A DNA stretch of 64,000 nt. Source: Sphingobacteriales bacterium. GTDB taxonomy: Bacteria > Bacteroidota > Bacteroidia > Chitinophagales > Chitinophagaceae. Position 1 is the first letter of the stretch. Each line of letters begins with the position of its first letter. Below the pieces are notes generated by a model that saw only the letters and a program-made list of their open reading frames with translations, ran no database searches and was not told the DNA's origin. Positions 8,728 through 16,991 of the stretch are shown one piece after another. The DNA is taken from NCBI GenBank assembly GCA_004144175.1, contig SEFT01000006.1:1-64000 (forward strand). Reading direction: 5' to 3'. The position numbers were made by a program, and so were the translations under genes.

Positions 8728-9534
8728 ATGAAACAAACCGATCTTGATCTGTCACCCGGCGCTGAGCTTAACGAGCAGGCTAAAGTTACGATGCTTGCCT
8801 CTATCGCAGAGTTGTCGCCGGTGGGGGTAGCAGTATATATGCCGGTACGCGACGAACAAGGCTTCATTATAGATTTCTGCTGTACCTACCACAACGAAAG
8901 GCTTAATGAACTCTCGGGTATATCAAGAACGCAGCGCGCCGAGTTAAGCCTCAAGCAGATGCTCTTCATGCTGCATATATCTTTCCTTTTCGACCAATAT
9001 GTGCAAGTGGCCTAGGAAGGTTCGGTTATAAATAGGGAGCAGTTCAATACACCTACTTCAAAATGGCTACAGGTATCGGTTACCGGCTTTATGGGAGGCT
9101 GCTTGCTGATGCTGACGGATATTACCAACCTGAAACTGACGCAGCAAAACCTGAAGCACCATGCAGAATTCAATAAAAAGATACTGGATGCGGCCTTTGA
9201 CGGCATCTATACCCTGGAAGCCATACCCGGGACCGAAGATAAGATACGCGACTTCAGGTATGTGCAGTGTAATAAGCGATTTGAAGAAATTACGGGTCTG
9301 TCGCACCAGCGCATCATTGGCGGCACGTTTCTCGAATACTTCCCTAATACTGCTGCTAATGGCATTTTCGATAAGCTCTGTAATGTGTTAGCTACGGGTA
9401 AACCTCTGAGGGAGAAAAACTATTACTCCCAGCATCTGAGTAAGTGGTTTGAGTTTAAGGCAGTAAAGCTATCGGACATACAGATTGTAGTAACGGTAGT
9501 AGAGCTGGAAGTCATGCCCGATATGGCCGGGTAG
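8728..9534 (+). pseudogene. Two-PAS-domain sensor protein, interrupted by a stop codon
   Basis: Reads in one frame of 268 codons except for a TAG at 9013-9015, where the paralogue at 11399-12202 has CAG (VQVA-stop-EGS versus VQVAQEGS). Both halves stay highly similar to the paralogue and no frameshift is present, so the mutation is recent, or the base is a sequencing error. The product would hold two PAS domains (about 16-140 and 145-262) and no kinase or other output domain. Without readthrough only a 95-aa N-terminal piece is made. Confidence 0.8.
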
Positions 9535-9629
9535 AAAAGGGGGAAAATTCCGTTGCAGATACCAGACTTGGTAGCCGTTCGGTAGTTTTTACTGTATATC
9601 GCAAGTTGAAAAGACTGGCTGGTTAGGTA

Positions 9630-9654
9630 GGCACAAGTGGGAGCCACTTGCGCC
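9630..9654. repeat. GGCACAAGTG hairpin before the GldM-like gene
   Basis: A 10-bp stem GGCACAAGTG / CACTTGCGCC with one mismatch and a 5-nt loop. It lies 40 bp before the GldM-like start; an inverted copy of the word lies 62 bp after that gene at 10469-10478. Confidence 0.6.
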
Positions 9655-9693
9655 AGAGCGAGGCGTTTTGTATTTTCATCTCACTGCCACACT

Positions 9694-10407
9694 ATGCGCA
9701 TATTAAAAATTAACCGAGACGCATACATAAAGACATTGTCCGCGCTTTTGCTGCTACTTCTTGTGTCTGTAAGTACACAGGCACAAAGCTTTGCCATAGC
9801 AAATGAGAAGCTCAATTTTGTGTATTGGGGAATTCCTAATAAGCTATACATTGCTGTTGAGAATTTCGATTGCAGATACCTGAAAGTGTTTACAGATAAT
9901 GGTACCATTGTACAGAAAAAGAAATGCGCATGGGAACTTCTTCCTGCCAGACACGGAGGCGTTAATCTGACACTGTGCGACAGCCGGTATCCGATGGATA
10001 CTCTCGGTACGATGTATATGAGCACAAAGGATATCCCTAAGGGCGAGGCTATGCTTGCCGGCAAGCACAGCGGCCATATACCACGTAGTATGTTACGCGG
10101 GCAGGGCGGGATTTATGCCAGTCTTACATTTGACTACGACATTCGACTCATTATTACCGCTTATACATGCACCATCTTCAGGGGTGATATACCAGTCTTT
10201 TCGGGCAAGACTACAGGATATGGTGCTTTTTCAGAAGAAATGAAAAAAGAAATTCTGCAAGTGAAAGGAGGAGACTCGCTTTTATTTTCTCAAATCAAAG
10301 CGAGACCCGTAATTGAACCATATGCAAAAGAGGGTGAACCCATCAAAATTTCTTTCCTTGATTATCCTGAACAAGACCTGGAGCCGATAAGCTTTATTGT
10401 GGACTAA
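9694..10407 (+). CDS. Secreted protein resembling the GldM C-terminal domains
   Basis: 237 aa from ATG 9694, giving a signal peptide of about 30 residues (LSALLLLLLVSVSTQAQS). The rest resembles the two C-terminal periplasmic domains of the T9SS/gliding motor protein GldM. These are an IANEKLNFVYWGIPNKLYIA segment, a DIPKGEAMLAGKHSGHI turn, SMLRGQGGIYASLTFDYDI and the closing KGGDSLLFSQIKARP. The GldM membrane helix and first periplasmic domain are absent, and no gldK/L/N neighbours exist here. It may bind a T9SS component or simply share the fold; the role is unknown. The upstream in-frame start at 9637 would add residues that spoil the signal peptide. Confidence 0.7.
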   Translation: MRILKINRDAYIKTLSALLLLLLVSVSTQAQSFAIANEKLNFVYWGIPNKLYIAVENFDCRYLKVFTDNGTIVQKKKCAWELLPARHGGVNLTLCDSRYPMDTLGTMYMSTKDIPKGEAMLAGKHSGHIPRSMLRGQGGIYASLTFDYDIRLIITAYTCTIFRGDIPVFSGKTTGYGAFSEEMKKEILQVKGGDSLLFSQIKARPVIEPYAKEGEPIKISFLDYPEQDLEPISFIVD

Positions 10408-10482
10408 TGGTATAGTCGAGTTTGGACTAATGGAAGGTTTCTCTACTCTATTTAGCGCAATTGTTTTCCACTTGTGCCTACA

Positions 10483-10521
10483 AAACATGGCAAGTCTTTT
10501 TGACTTGCAATAGCCATGTTT
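10483..10521. repeat. Compound hairpin
   Basis: Outer stem AAACATGGC / GCCATGTTT encloses an inner stem AAGTC-TTTTT-GACTT and a short bulge. It directly follows the CACTTGTGCC word. It may terminate the GldM-like gene, though no strong T-run follows. Confidence 0.55.
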
Positions 10522-10640
10522 AGATACAAGGAGTATTAAATACAAGTTTTGATATGCTGATGCAGTCTACTTTGTAACGTTCGCTGTAATGGACTAGATA
10601 GATGTATTTACCCGGACGAGTATTGGGAGATCGTTACTAA
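10520..10640 (-). pseudogene. Possible remnant of a T9SS sorting domain
   Basis: On the minus strand, one frame gives VTISQYSSG and the next frame continues KYIYLVHYSERYKVDC to a stop at 10520-10522. Together they resemble the end of a type A sorting domain (compare INISQYPSGQYYLKVEADKH in the gene at 58.3 kb). The join needs a frameshift and nothing convincing is seen further upstream, so this is a weak call. Confidence 0.35.
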
Positions 10641-10716
10641 CAGCATTTGTCTCTGAACGGCATTTGATGTCGATTGGCTTCTGTTGCTTTCTTAGGCCGT
10701 GATCGCGATGTAGTTC

Positions 10717-10743
10717 ATTCAACGAACTACATCCAATCTGCAT
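10717..10743. repeat. Perfect 10-bp stem-loop
   Basis: GATGTAGTTC and GAACTACATC with a 7-nt loop. No T-run on either side, so it is not an obvious terminator. Confidence 0.5.
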
Positions 10744-10887
10744 TCGGGCTGCCTAACGAAACATCCCAAACTACTGATAGTCGGGCATATCAAACGTACC
10801 ATTAATGCGTAAAAAACGTATCAGCAAATAGTTCTGAAGCCCTTTCAGGATAAGGGTTTTATTTGTTCTGTTGTATTATCATTTCAC

Positions 10888-10895
10888 TATCTTTG
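10888..10895 (+). promoter_or_regulatory. Promoter -7 element of the 67-aa protein gene
   Basis: TATCTTTG, an exact TAnnTTTG match, 23 bp before the ATG at 10919. Confidence 0.65.
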
Positions 10896-10918
10896 GCCCT
10901 CATTTTTAAGTGGAGGCC

Positions 10919-11122
10919 ATGCCATTTTATAGAGTAATATTTGTCAATAATACCATCATGTCTTGTGAAGAAGATGACGCAGTCCAGCTAAAGGGGAAAG
11001 ACCTTCATTATGTACAAGATAAGGGCAAATTGATCTTTGCCTACATCAAAGCCGATACATTGGTAGCGGCAGCAAAAAGAGCTGCCGACCTGGTAGCAGA
11101 AGTAACAAAGCCCAATAAATAG
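10919..11122 (+). CDS. Small conserved-looking cytoplasmic protein, unknown
   Basis: 67 aa from ATG 10919 (MPFYRVIFVNNT...). The start is supported by GGAGG immediately before it and the promoter element at 10888. An in-frame GTG at 10910 would overlap that GGAGG. The sequence has an N-terminal beta-strand, a mixed middle (DDAVQLKGKDLHYVQDKGKL) and an Ala-rich C-terminal helix (TLVAAAKRAADLVAEV). No signal peptide or catalytic motif is visible and I do not recognise the family. Confidence 0.7.
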   Translation: MPFYRVIFVNNTIMSCEEDDAVQLKGKDLHYVQDKGKLIFAYIKADTLVAAAKRAADLVAEVTKPNK

Positions 11123-11380
11123 TGAGCGTAACTATAATACCCGACATAGTACACTCCACGCCTCTGTTGTACCTAATATATAGTCACTTAATTAATCATT
11201 ACTAATTTGACATTGGTCTCTGCGATTTGTGCCTGTTATTCCAGATGGCTGGGTGTTATCGGTAACACTTGATTATAAGACTGTTCTCTGGATGGTATGT
11301 TAAAGTCGGAATGGCTTATGGAGCATCCCATGCTACAAATAAGGATATGGAACTTAATACCGTTTTTAAGTCAAACTGTT

Positions 11381-11388
11381 TAGCTTTG
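11381..11388 (+). promoter_or_regulatory. Promoter -7 element of PAS copy 2
   Basis: TAGCTTTG, 10 bp before the ATG at 11399, in the shared context GTTTAGCTTTGCA also found before copy 1. Confidence 0.6.
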
Positions 11389-11398
11389 CAGTCGTTGT

Positions 11399-12202
11399 AT
11401 GAAACAAAGTGCACTGAGTTTTCCCGGTAATACGCTTACAGAAACGGCAACAGTTAATATGCTTGCCTCTATTGTAGAGCTATCGCCGGCTGGCGTAGCG
11501 GTTTATACACCTGTAAAAGACGAGGAGGGGAACATAGTGGATTTCTCCTGTAGCTACCATAACGAACGGCTTAATGAACTGTCGGGCATATCGAGAACGC
11601 AGCGCGCCGAGTTAAGCCTCAAGCAGATGCTCTTCATACTGCACATATCTTTCCTTTTCGACCAATATGTGCAAGTGGCACAGGAAGGTTCGGTCATAAA
11701 CAGGGAGCAGTTTAATACGCCTACGTCGAAATGGCTGCAGGTATCTGTAACCAGGTTTATGGATGGCTGCCTGCTTATGGTGACGGACATTACCGACTTG
11801 AAACTTACGCAGCAAAACCTAAAACATCACGCAGAATTCAATAAACGAATACTTGATGCATCGTTTGATGGCATATATACCCTGGAGGCTGTACCAGGGC
11901 CTGATGAAAAGATCCGCGATCTGAGGTATGTGCAGTGCAACAGGAGATTTGAAGAGATCACCGGCCTGTCGCACCAGCGGATCATTGGTCGCACGTTTCT
12001 CGAGTACTTCCCTAATACTGCTGCTAATGGCATTTTCGATAAGCTTTGTAACGTGTTGGCTACGGGCAAACCACTCAGGGAGAAAAACTACTACTCTGAG
12101 CATCTGAGTAAGTGGTTTGAGTTTAAGGCAGTAAAGCTATCGGACATACAGATTGTAGTAACGGTAGTAGAGCTGGAAGGCATGCCCGATATGGCCGGAT
12201 AG
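11399..12202 (+). CDS. Two-PAS-domain protein without output domain
   Basis: 267 aa, intact paralogue of the interrupted gene at 8728. PAS domain 1 spans about 16-140 (SPAGVAVYTPVKDEEGNIVDF, YHNERLNELSGI); PAS domain 2 spans about 145-262 (ILDASFDGIYTLEA, VQCNRRFEEITGLS, GRTFLEYFP). Such domains usually precede a histidine kinase, but here the protein ends right after the second PAS domain and no kinase frame follows. It may act as a stand-alone sensor or partner of a separate kinase. The multi-PAS kinase at 22.4-24.8 kb is not adjacent. No membrane helix is seen, so it is probably cytoplasmic. Confidence 0.8.
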   Translation: MKQSALSFPGNTLTETATVNMLASIVELSPAGVAVYTPVKDEEGNIVDFSCSYHNERLNELSGISRTQRAELSLKQMLFILHISFLFDQYVQVAQEGSVINREQFNTPTSKWLQVSVTRFMDGCLLMVTDITDLKLTQQNLKHHAEFNKRILDASFDGIYTLEAVPGPDEKIRDLRYVQCNRRFEEITGLSHQRIIGRTFLEYFPNTAANGIFDKLCNVLATGKPLREKNYYSEHLSKWFEFKAVKLSDIQIVVTVVELEGMPDMAG

Positions 12203-12264
12203 AAGGCTTCGTAATTTCAATATAGACATGGTTTGCCCAGCCGGTAGTAGTCGGCAATATCAGC

Positions 12265-12292
12265 TTGTTTTGCAGGCTTTGTAATATCTTTG
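12265..12292 (+). promoter_or_regulatory. Promoter-like TTG-N17-TATCTTTG
   Basis: TTG at 12265-12267 and TATCTTTG at 12285-12292 give a strong Bacteroidota promoter match in the 214-bp gap. It would give a 5' leader of about 120 nt for the gene at 12417, or serve a small transcript. A second weaker element (TAACTTTA) lies just before 12417. Confidence 0.5.
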
Positions 12293-12416
12293 CGCCTTTC
12301 CCGGTAAAGGCATCAAACCTTTGGCCCTGCTGCATTTGCCTTACCGCGTTGGTGTAGGTACGGGTTTTGGCTGGTGATCGTTTGCGAGGGTATTTAACTT
12401 TACTATTTGTGTTTTT

Positions 12417-13511
12417 ATGAGAAGCTTCAGATGTTTTCTGCTGTCTGTGTTATTTGTTGTGTTGTGCCAGGGGGTATCGGCACAGCGCCCGCCCAAGTTT
12501 GAGCCGCGTACGCGCAATTTTGAGATGGACAAGGTGTACCCTGTATCGGGCGAAAGCAAGTACAACCGCCTTCGTGTATTGGATGTACGGGTGTCGAAAG
12601 AAAAGCTTGGTTATCTGAAGACCGGCGCGTTCAACCGCAACGCCGACCTGGTAACAGAACAGCCGTTCGACAAGCTGCTAACAGACTACTATACCAAAAT
12701 GCTGGCCGAATTGAAAGCCGTTGGTAACGAGGAGCTGGTAATGGTACTGCACGATATCATTGTAGAGGACCGGGCAGCAGGGCAGGAGATCGCAACGATG
12801 TTCCTGGATGCTGATTTTTTCGGTTCACGAGGCGACAGGTATTACTACCTGGGCACTGCCGATACATTGTACGAGATGTCGAGCAATGGCGACGTAAGCG
12901 GAAAACTGTTGTCAGGCACTGTTCATAAAATAGCCGATATCTTGTCGCGGTTTTCTGTGATGCAAGGCGAGGAAGGGAACATGGCTTATACCGCAGCCGA
13001 ACTTGAAGGCAAGCGTGCAGCCGACAACCGGCAATACGAAGCCTATAAAGTAGCGGGCCAGATGAAGCCGGGTGTTTACTACACGGCTGAGCAATTCCTA
13101 AACAATACACCGGTAGATACCCCGATCGTAATACGCGAAAACACAAGCACCGCAAGCGGTTCTTACATAACCGTGTATTACCCAAAATCGAAAACGAATA
13201 AGAAGGCCAGGCCGGCGTCTGCTCAAGACATATTTGCCGTATGCGACGGAACTATGCTGGTATGTGGCCACAAGCGGGGCTTTTCTAAAATGACCTACGA
13301 GCATGGCGATTTTTTAGCCGTGCAGTATTTCCCCGGAATCACCTCTAACAGCGGTATGTTGATGGGTGGAGCCATGTTTGGGCTGGTAGGTGCCGCCATT
13401 GTGTATGCCGCCGAAAGTGCTGCTAATAAAAATAATAACGCCAATGTAGCCTACTACTCCAGGCTGGTACCAGGCGAAAAGAGGTTTATACCTACGAAAC
13501 GTGCAAGGTAG
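12417..13511 (+). CDS. Secreted protein of unknown function
   Basis: 364 aa. It opens with a signal peptide (about 1-22, VLFVVLCQGVSAQ), then a mature domain with no motif I recognise. Near the C-terminus (about 320-340) there is a hydrophobic Gly/Ala-rich segment (LMGGAMFGLVGAAIVYAAE) that could cross a membrane, followed by a short basic tail. The protein is probably exported to the periplasm or envelope. It is transcribed on its own and ends against lon. Confidence 0.75.
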   Translation: MRSFRCFLLSVLFVVLCQGVSAQRPPKFEPRTRNFEMDKVYPVSGESKYNRLRVLDVRVSKEKLGYLKTGAFNRNADLVTEQPFDKLLTDYYTKMLAELKAVGNEELVMVLHDIIVEDRAAGQEIATMFLDADFFGSRGDRYYYLGTADTLYEMSSNGDVSGKLLSGTVHKIADILSRFSVMQGEEGNMAYTAAELEGKRAADNRQYEAYKVAGQMKPGVYYTAEQFLNNTPVDTPIVIRENTSTASGSYITVYYPKSKTNKKARPASAQDIFAVCDGTMLVCGHKRGFSKMTYEHGDFLAVQYFPGITSNSGMLMGGAMFGLVGAAIVYAAESAANKNNNANVAYYSRLVPGEKRFIPTKRAR

Positions 13512-13577
13512 GACAACGGCGGTTGTCGCAGCCGATCGTCTGTAAGCATAGTGTTGCCTCCTTTAACAAGTAAAAAA

Positions 13578-13601
13578 TAACCCGGGCAACAACCCGGGTT
13601 A
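13578..13601 (-). terminator. Terminator between the 364-aa gene and lon
   Basis: Stem TAACCCGGG / CCCGGGTTA with loop CAACAA, followed on the minus strand by TTTTTTA. It serves lon and may act both ways. Confidence 0.85.
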
Positions 13602-13624
13602 CTCATAATATCGATAATAGTGTC

Positions 13625-16048
13625 TTATCGCCTGGCCAGTGTCAGGCCCAGTACCTCGTTCATGTCACTCACGTAGTGGAACTTCACACCCCTTATGTAG
13701 TCCCTATTGATCTCCTCTACGTCCTTCTCATTTTGGTTGCTCAGCACTATATCCTTGATGCCCGCACGCTTAGCCGCCAGCACCTTTTCTTTAATGCCGC
13801 CTACAGGCAGTACTTGTCCGCGCAGCGTTATCTCGCCCGTCATAGCCAGGTAAGGCTTCACCTTACGCCCCGTAAAAGCCGAAGCCAGCGCCGTAAGCAT
13901 GGTGATGCCAGCACTCGGCCCATCCTTCGGCACAGCGCCCTCGGGCACGTGTATGTGTATGTTGAATTCGTCAAATTTCTCTACCGGTATCTTAAAGTCA
14001 AAGGCATGTGCTTTGAGGTAGGAGAGGGCCGTAGATGCGCTTTCCTTCATTACATTGCCCAGGTTCCCGGTCAGCACCAGCTGCCCCTTCCCCTTCGACA
14101 AAGAAGACTCTATGAACAGGATATCGCCGCCTACATACGTCCAGGCCAGGCCTACAGCCACACCCGGCGGGTGCCCCTTGGTATATATGTCATTGTTGAA
14201 CTTCGGCTTGCCCAGTACCTGCTCTACCTGCTCCGGAGTTATCTGCGGGGCCACCTTGTCTTCCATAGCTACCTTGCGGGCTACGTTGCGCATAATGGCC
14301 GCCATTACCCTGTCCAGCTCCCGCACCCCCGATTCGCGGGTGTACTCCTGTATGATCTTGCTGATCACCTTATCGTTCGCCTTCAGGGGGATGTCCTTCA
14401 GCCCGTGCAGCTCTTTCTGCTTCGGTACCAGGTGGCGTTTGGCTATTTCCACCTTCTCCTCTACCGAGTACCCCGTCAGCTGTATGATCTCCATCCGGTC
14501 GCGCAGGGCAGGCTGTATCTCAGCCAGGGAGTTAGCTGTAGCTATGAATAGTACTTTAGAGAGGTCATACTCCAGCTCCAGGTAGTTGTCGTAGAAGGTG
14601 TTGTTCTGCTCCGGGTCCAGTATCTCCAGCAGTGCCGAGCTTGGGTCGCCACGGAAGTCCTTGCCGATCTTGTCCACCTCATCCAGTATAAAGACAGGGT
14701 TCGAAGACTTCACCTTCCTCAGCGACTGGATGATGCGGCCCGGCATAGCGCCGATGTAGGTCTTGCGGTGTCCGCGCAGCTCGCTCTCATCGTGCAGGCC
14801 GCCAAGGCTCAGCCTCACATACTTCCGGTTGATGGCATTGGCAATGCTCCTGCCTAAGGAGGTCTTACCAATACCGGGAGGCCCTACAAAGCACAAGATG
14901 GGCGATTTCAGGTCGCCCTTCAGCTTCAGCACCGCCAGGTACTCCAGTATGCGGTCTTTTATCTTGCCCATGCCATAATGGTCATGGTCCAGTATCTTCT
15001 CGGCCTTGCGCAGGTCGTAGCTGTCCTCGGTATAAGTGCCCCAGGGCAGGTCCAGCATCAGGTCTACGTGGTTGTATACTACCGAGTAGTCGGGCGTGCT
15101 GGGGTGCATACGCTCCAGCTTCTCTATATTCTTCTGAAACAGCTCGCGCGCAGCCTCCGTCCATTTGATGGATTCTGCGCGCTTCTGCATTTCCTTTACC
15201 TCGCGCTCGTTGGGGTCGCCGCCCAGCTCTTCGCGTATCGACTTCATCTGCTGCTGCAGGAAGTACTCGCGCTGCTGGCGGTCTATATCGGCGCGGGTCT
15301 TATTGGCTATTTCATTTTTCAGCTCTACAAGTTGCAGCTCGGCTTGCAGCAATTGCAGTAGGCGCTCCGCGCGGGTTTTTATATTGTTCTCCTCCAGCAA
15401 TGCCTGCTTGTCTATCAGCTTGGCGTTGATGTTGGACGCCACGAAATGCATCAGGAACGATTGCTGCTCTATATTGCGCAATACAATACTGGTCTCATTC
15501 GGCATATTGGGAGACTGCTGTGCAATGCGCTCCGAATGGTCTTTGATCGAAGATATCAGCGCATCGAACTCCGCATCCTGCTGCGGGAAAACATCGTCGA
15601 GGTATTTGAGCGAAGCGGTATAAAATGGATCTGTCTGCGTATACGACTCTACATGGAAGCGCATACGGCCCATGATAAAAATGGTCGTATTGCCATCCGG
15701 CATCTTTATCTGCTTCACGATCTTGGCCAATGTACCGGTCTGGTATATATCTTCCGGCGAGGGATCGTCATTGTTTCCATCCTTCTGTGCTACTACGCCT
15801 ATCCATTTGCCCAGCCTTTGTGCTTCTGCTATGGCCTTTACCGATTTTTCGCGCGCTACCGTTATGGGCAGCACTACGTTCGGAAAGAGTACAGTATTTC
15901 TTAATGCTATTATTGGTACTTCGTTAGGTAAGCTCCCCCGCTCCTGTTCATCCATTTCATCCTCTCCGAGCGGAACTATTGGCATGAATTCCATTTCCTG
16001 CTCCGATTGGCCAAAGAACATATCCAGCATCGACTTTGTTTGAGACAT
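13625..16048 (-). CDS. lon: ATP-dependent protease Lon
   Basis: 807 aa, the usual Lon A length. The N-terminal substrate-recognition domain (about 40-245) begins [19 protein letters not shown]. The AAA+ module has Walker [10 protein letters not shown] and Walker [13 protein letters not shown]. The C-terminal protease domain carries the catalytic serine in [11 protein letters not shown] and the lysine in [15 protein letters not shown], forming the Ser-Lys dyad. It degrades misfolded and regulatory proteins in the cytoplasm. It stands alone, divergent from the outer-membrane protein gene at 16185. Confidence 0.98.
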   Translation of the reverse strand: MSQTKSMLDMFFGQSEQEMEFMPIVPLGEDEMDEQERGSLPNEVPIIALRNTVLFPNVVLPITVAREKSVKAIAEAQRLGKWIGVVAQKDGNNDDPSPEDIYQTGTLAKIVKQIKMPDGNTTIFIMGRMRFHVESYTQTDPFYTASLKYLDDVFPQQDAEFDALISSIKDHSERIAQQSPNMPNETSIVLRNIEQQSFLMHFVASNINAKLIDKQALLEENNIKTRAERLLQLLQAELQLVELKNEIANKTRADIDRQQREYFLQQQMKSIREELGGDPNEREVKEMQKRAESIKWTEAARELFQKNIEKLERMHPSTPDYSVVYNHVDLMLDLPWGTYTEDSYDLRKAEKILDHDHYGMGKIKDRILEYLAVLKLKGDLKSPILCFVGPPGIGKTSLGRSIANAINRKYVRLSLGGLHDESELRGHRKTYIGAMPGRIIQSLRKVKSSNPVFILDEVDKIGKDFRGDPSSALLEILDPEQNNTFYDNYLELEYDLSKVLFIATANSLAEIQPALRDRMEIIQLTGYSVEEKVEIAKRHLVPKQKELHGLKDIPLKANDKVISKIIQEYTRESGVRELDRVMAAIMRNVARKVAMEDKVAPQITPEQVEQVLGKPKFNNDIYTKGHPPGVAVGLAWTYVGGDILFIESSLSKGKGQLVLTGNLGNVMKESASTALSYLKAHAFDFKIPVEKFDEFNIHIHVPEGAVPKDGPSAGITMLTALASAFTGRKVKPYLAMTGEITLRGQVLPVGGIKEKVLAAKRAGIKDIVLSNQNEKDVEEINRDYIRGVKFHYVSDMNEVLGLTLARR

Positions 16049-16156
16049 TATGACAAGTTTCCCTTGTTACTTTATTGTGATTAATTGGTAAATATAAGTG
16101 TCAATACCTATGCCAAGGCAAAAACGACTGCAATTTTTGCAGGGGGCGGATTTTAA

Positions 16157-16164
16157 TATCTTTA
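16157..16164 (+). promoter_or_regulatory. Promoter -7 element of the barrel protein gene
   Basis: TATCTTTA, one base from TAnnTTTG, 20 bp before ATG 16185. It makes the in-frame ATG at 16173 too close to the expected transcript start. Confidence 0.5.
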
Positions 16165-16184
16165 CATCATAAATGCAAATCAGT

Positions 16185-16925
16185 ATGAAGATATCTGCCC
16201 TGGCAGCAGCCTTCGCCATAGCGGCGGGCTTATTTCAGCCGTCAACCGCTTCTGCCCGGCGCAATGCTCCGCATGATGAAGATCCTATAATCAAGGATCG
16301 TAAGTTTTATTCGGCCAATGCATTTGATGGTATCATGCTATCTACAGCGCTCATGCAGCGGCCCTTCGATAAAGGGACGACGATCGCTACGCCAAGGTTC
16401 AGCATGCTCAGTCTCGGCATCAATCTTCACTACGACTTTTCGCAGGGCTTCGGCATATATTCAGGTATTGGTATCAAAAATATCGGGTTTATCGAAAAAA
16501 TTGACATGCCGGCCGATTATACGGTAAAGCACCGCATATACAGTGTAGGCCTGCCTTTGGGCATTAAGCTGGGCAACCTCAAAGAGCGCAATTTCCTGTT
16601 CCTTGGTGGTGGTGCCGACTTTGCGTTGAATTACCGTGTGAAAGGGTTTTATAAAAGAGGGGATAAGGATAAGCTCAATGAATGGTTCTCGGACCGTACG
16701 CCTTTGGTACACCCATATGTGTTTGCCGGCTATTCGTTCGATCCGGGCATTACCATCAAACTCCAGTACTACCCCCGCAATTTTTTAAATACCGATTTTT
16801 CGCTGCCATCATTTTCCGGTCTCTTCACACCCTATGCCGGTTATAAAGTAAACCTTATTCTGCTTAGCCTTGGTTTCGACATTCATTATAATACACTCCC
16901 GATAGAAACACCCAAACGGCATTAG
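16185..16925 (+). CDS. Outer-membrane beta-barrel protein
   Basis: 246 aa from ATG 16185 (MKISALAAAFAIAAGLF...). A signal peptide ends near ASA in STASARRN. The mature part shows alternating hydrophobic and polar residues and Gly/aromatic-rich strands (GINLHYDFSQGFGIYSGIG, FLFLGGGADFALNYRV, HPYVFAGYSF). It ends in a strand (LILLSLGFDIHYN), as in the porin-family outer-membrane beta-barrels common in Bacteroidota. Function and ligand are unknown. It is convergent with the TlpA-like gene. Confidence 0.75.
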   Translation: MKISALAAAFAIAAGLFQPSTASARRNAPHDEDPIIKDRKFYSANAFDGIMLSTALMQRPFDKGTTIATPRFSMLSLGINLHYDFSQGFGIYSGIGIKNIGFIEKIDMPADYTVKHRIYSVGLPLGIKLGNLKERNFLFLGGGADFALNYRVKGFYKRGDKDKLNEWFSDRTPLVHPYVFAGYSFDPGITIKLQYYPRNFLNTDFSLPSFSGLFTPYAGYKVNLILLSLGFDIHYNTLPIETPKRH

Positions 16926-16936
16926 CAAGTAAACAT

Positions 16937-16974
16937 AAAAGAGAATGGGCGCTATTAGGCGCCCATTCTCTTTT
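16937..16974. terminator. Bidirectional terminator
   Basis: A 16-bp perfect stem (AAAAGAGAATGGGCGC and its complement) with a 6-nt loop, A-rich on the left and T-rich on the right, between two convergent genes. Confidence 0.9.
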
Positions 16975-16991
16975 ATAGTATTTCAAGTTCT

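Larger units (their letters stand above)
10408..10887. other. Intergenic region with hairpins and a T9SS-tail remnant
   Basis: 480 bp without an intact gene. It contains the CACTTGTGCC word (10469-10478), a compound hairpin (10483-10521), a short minus-strand remnant (10520-10640) and a perfect 10-bp stem at 10717-10743. Confidence 0.6.

Noticed and set aside
12203-12416. Minus-strand coding remnant upstream of the 364-aa gene
   Set aside because: A frame reading NAVRQMQQGQRFDAFTGKG looks protein-like, but no start, stop or known family supports it, and a plus-strand promoter lies there.
13676-15361. Long plus-strand frames opposite lon
   Set aside because: Shadow frames of lon; the lon protein is complete with all motifs on the other strand.
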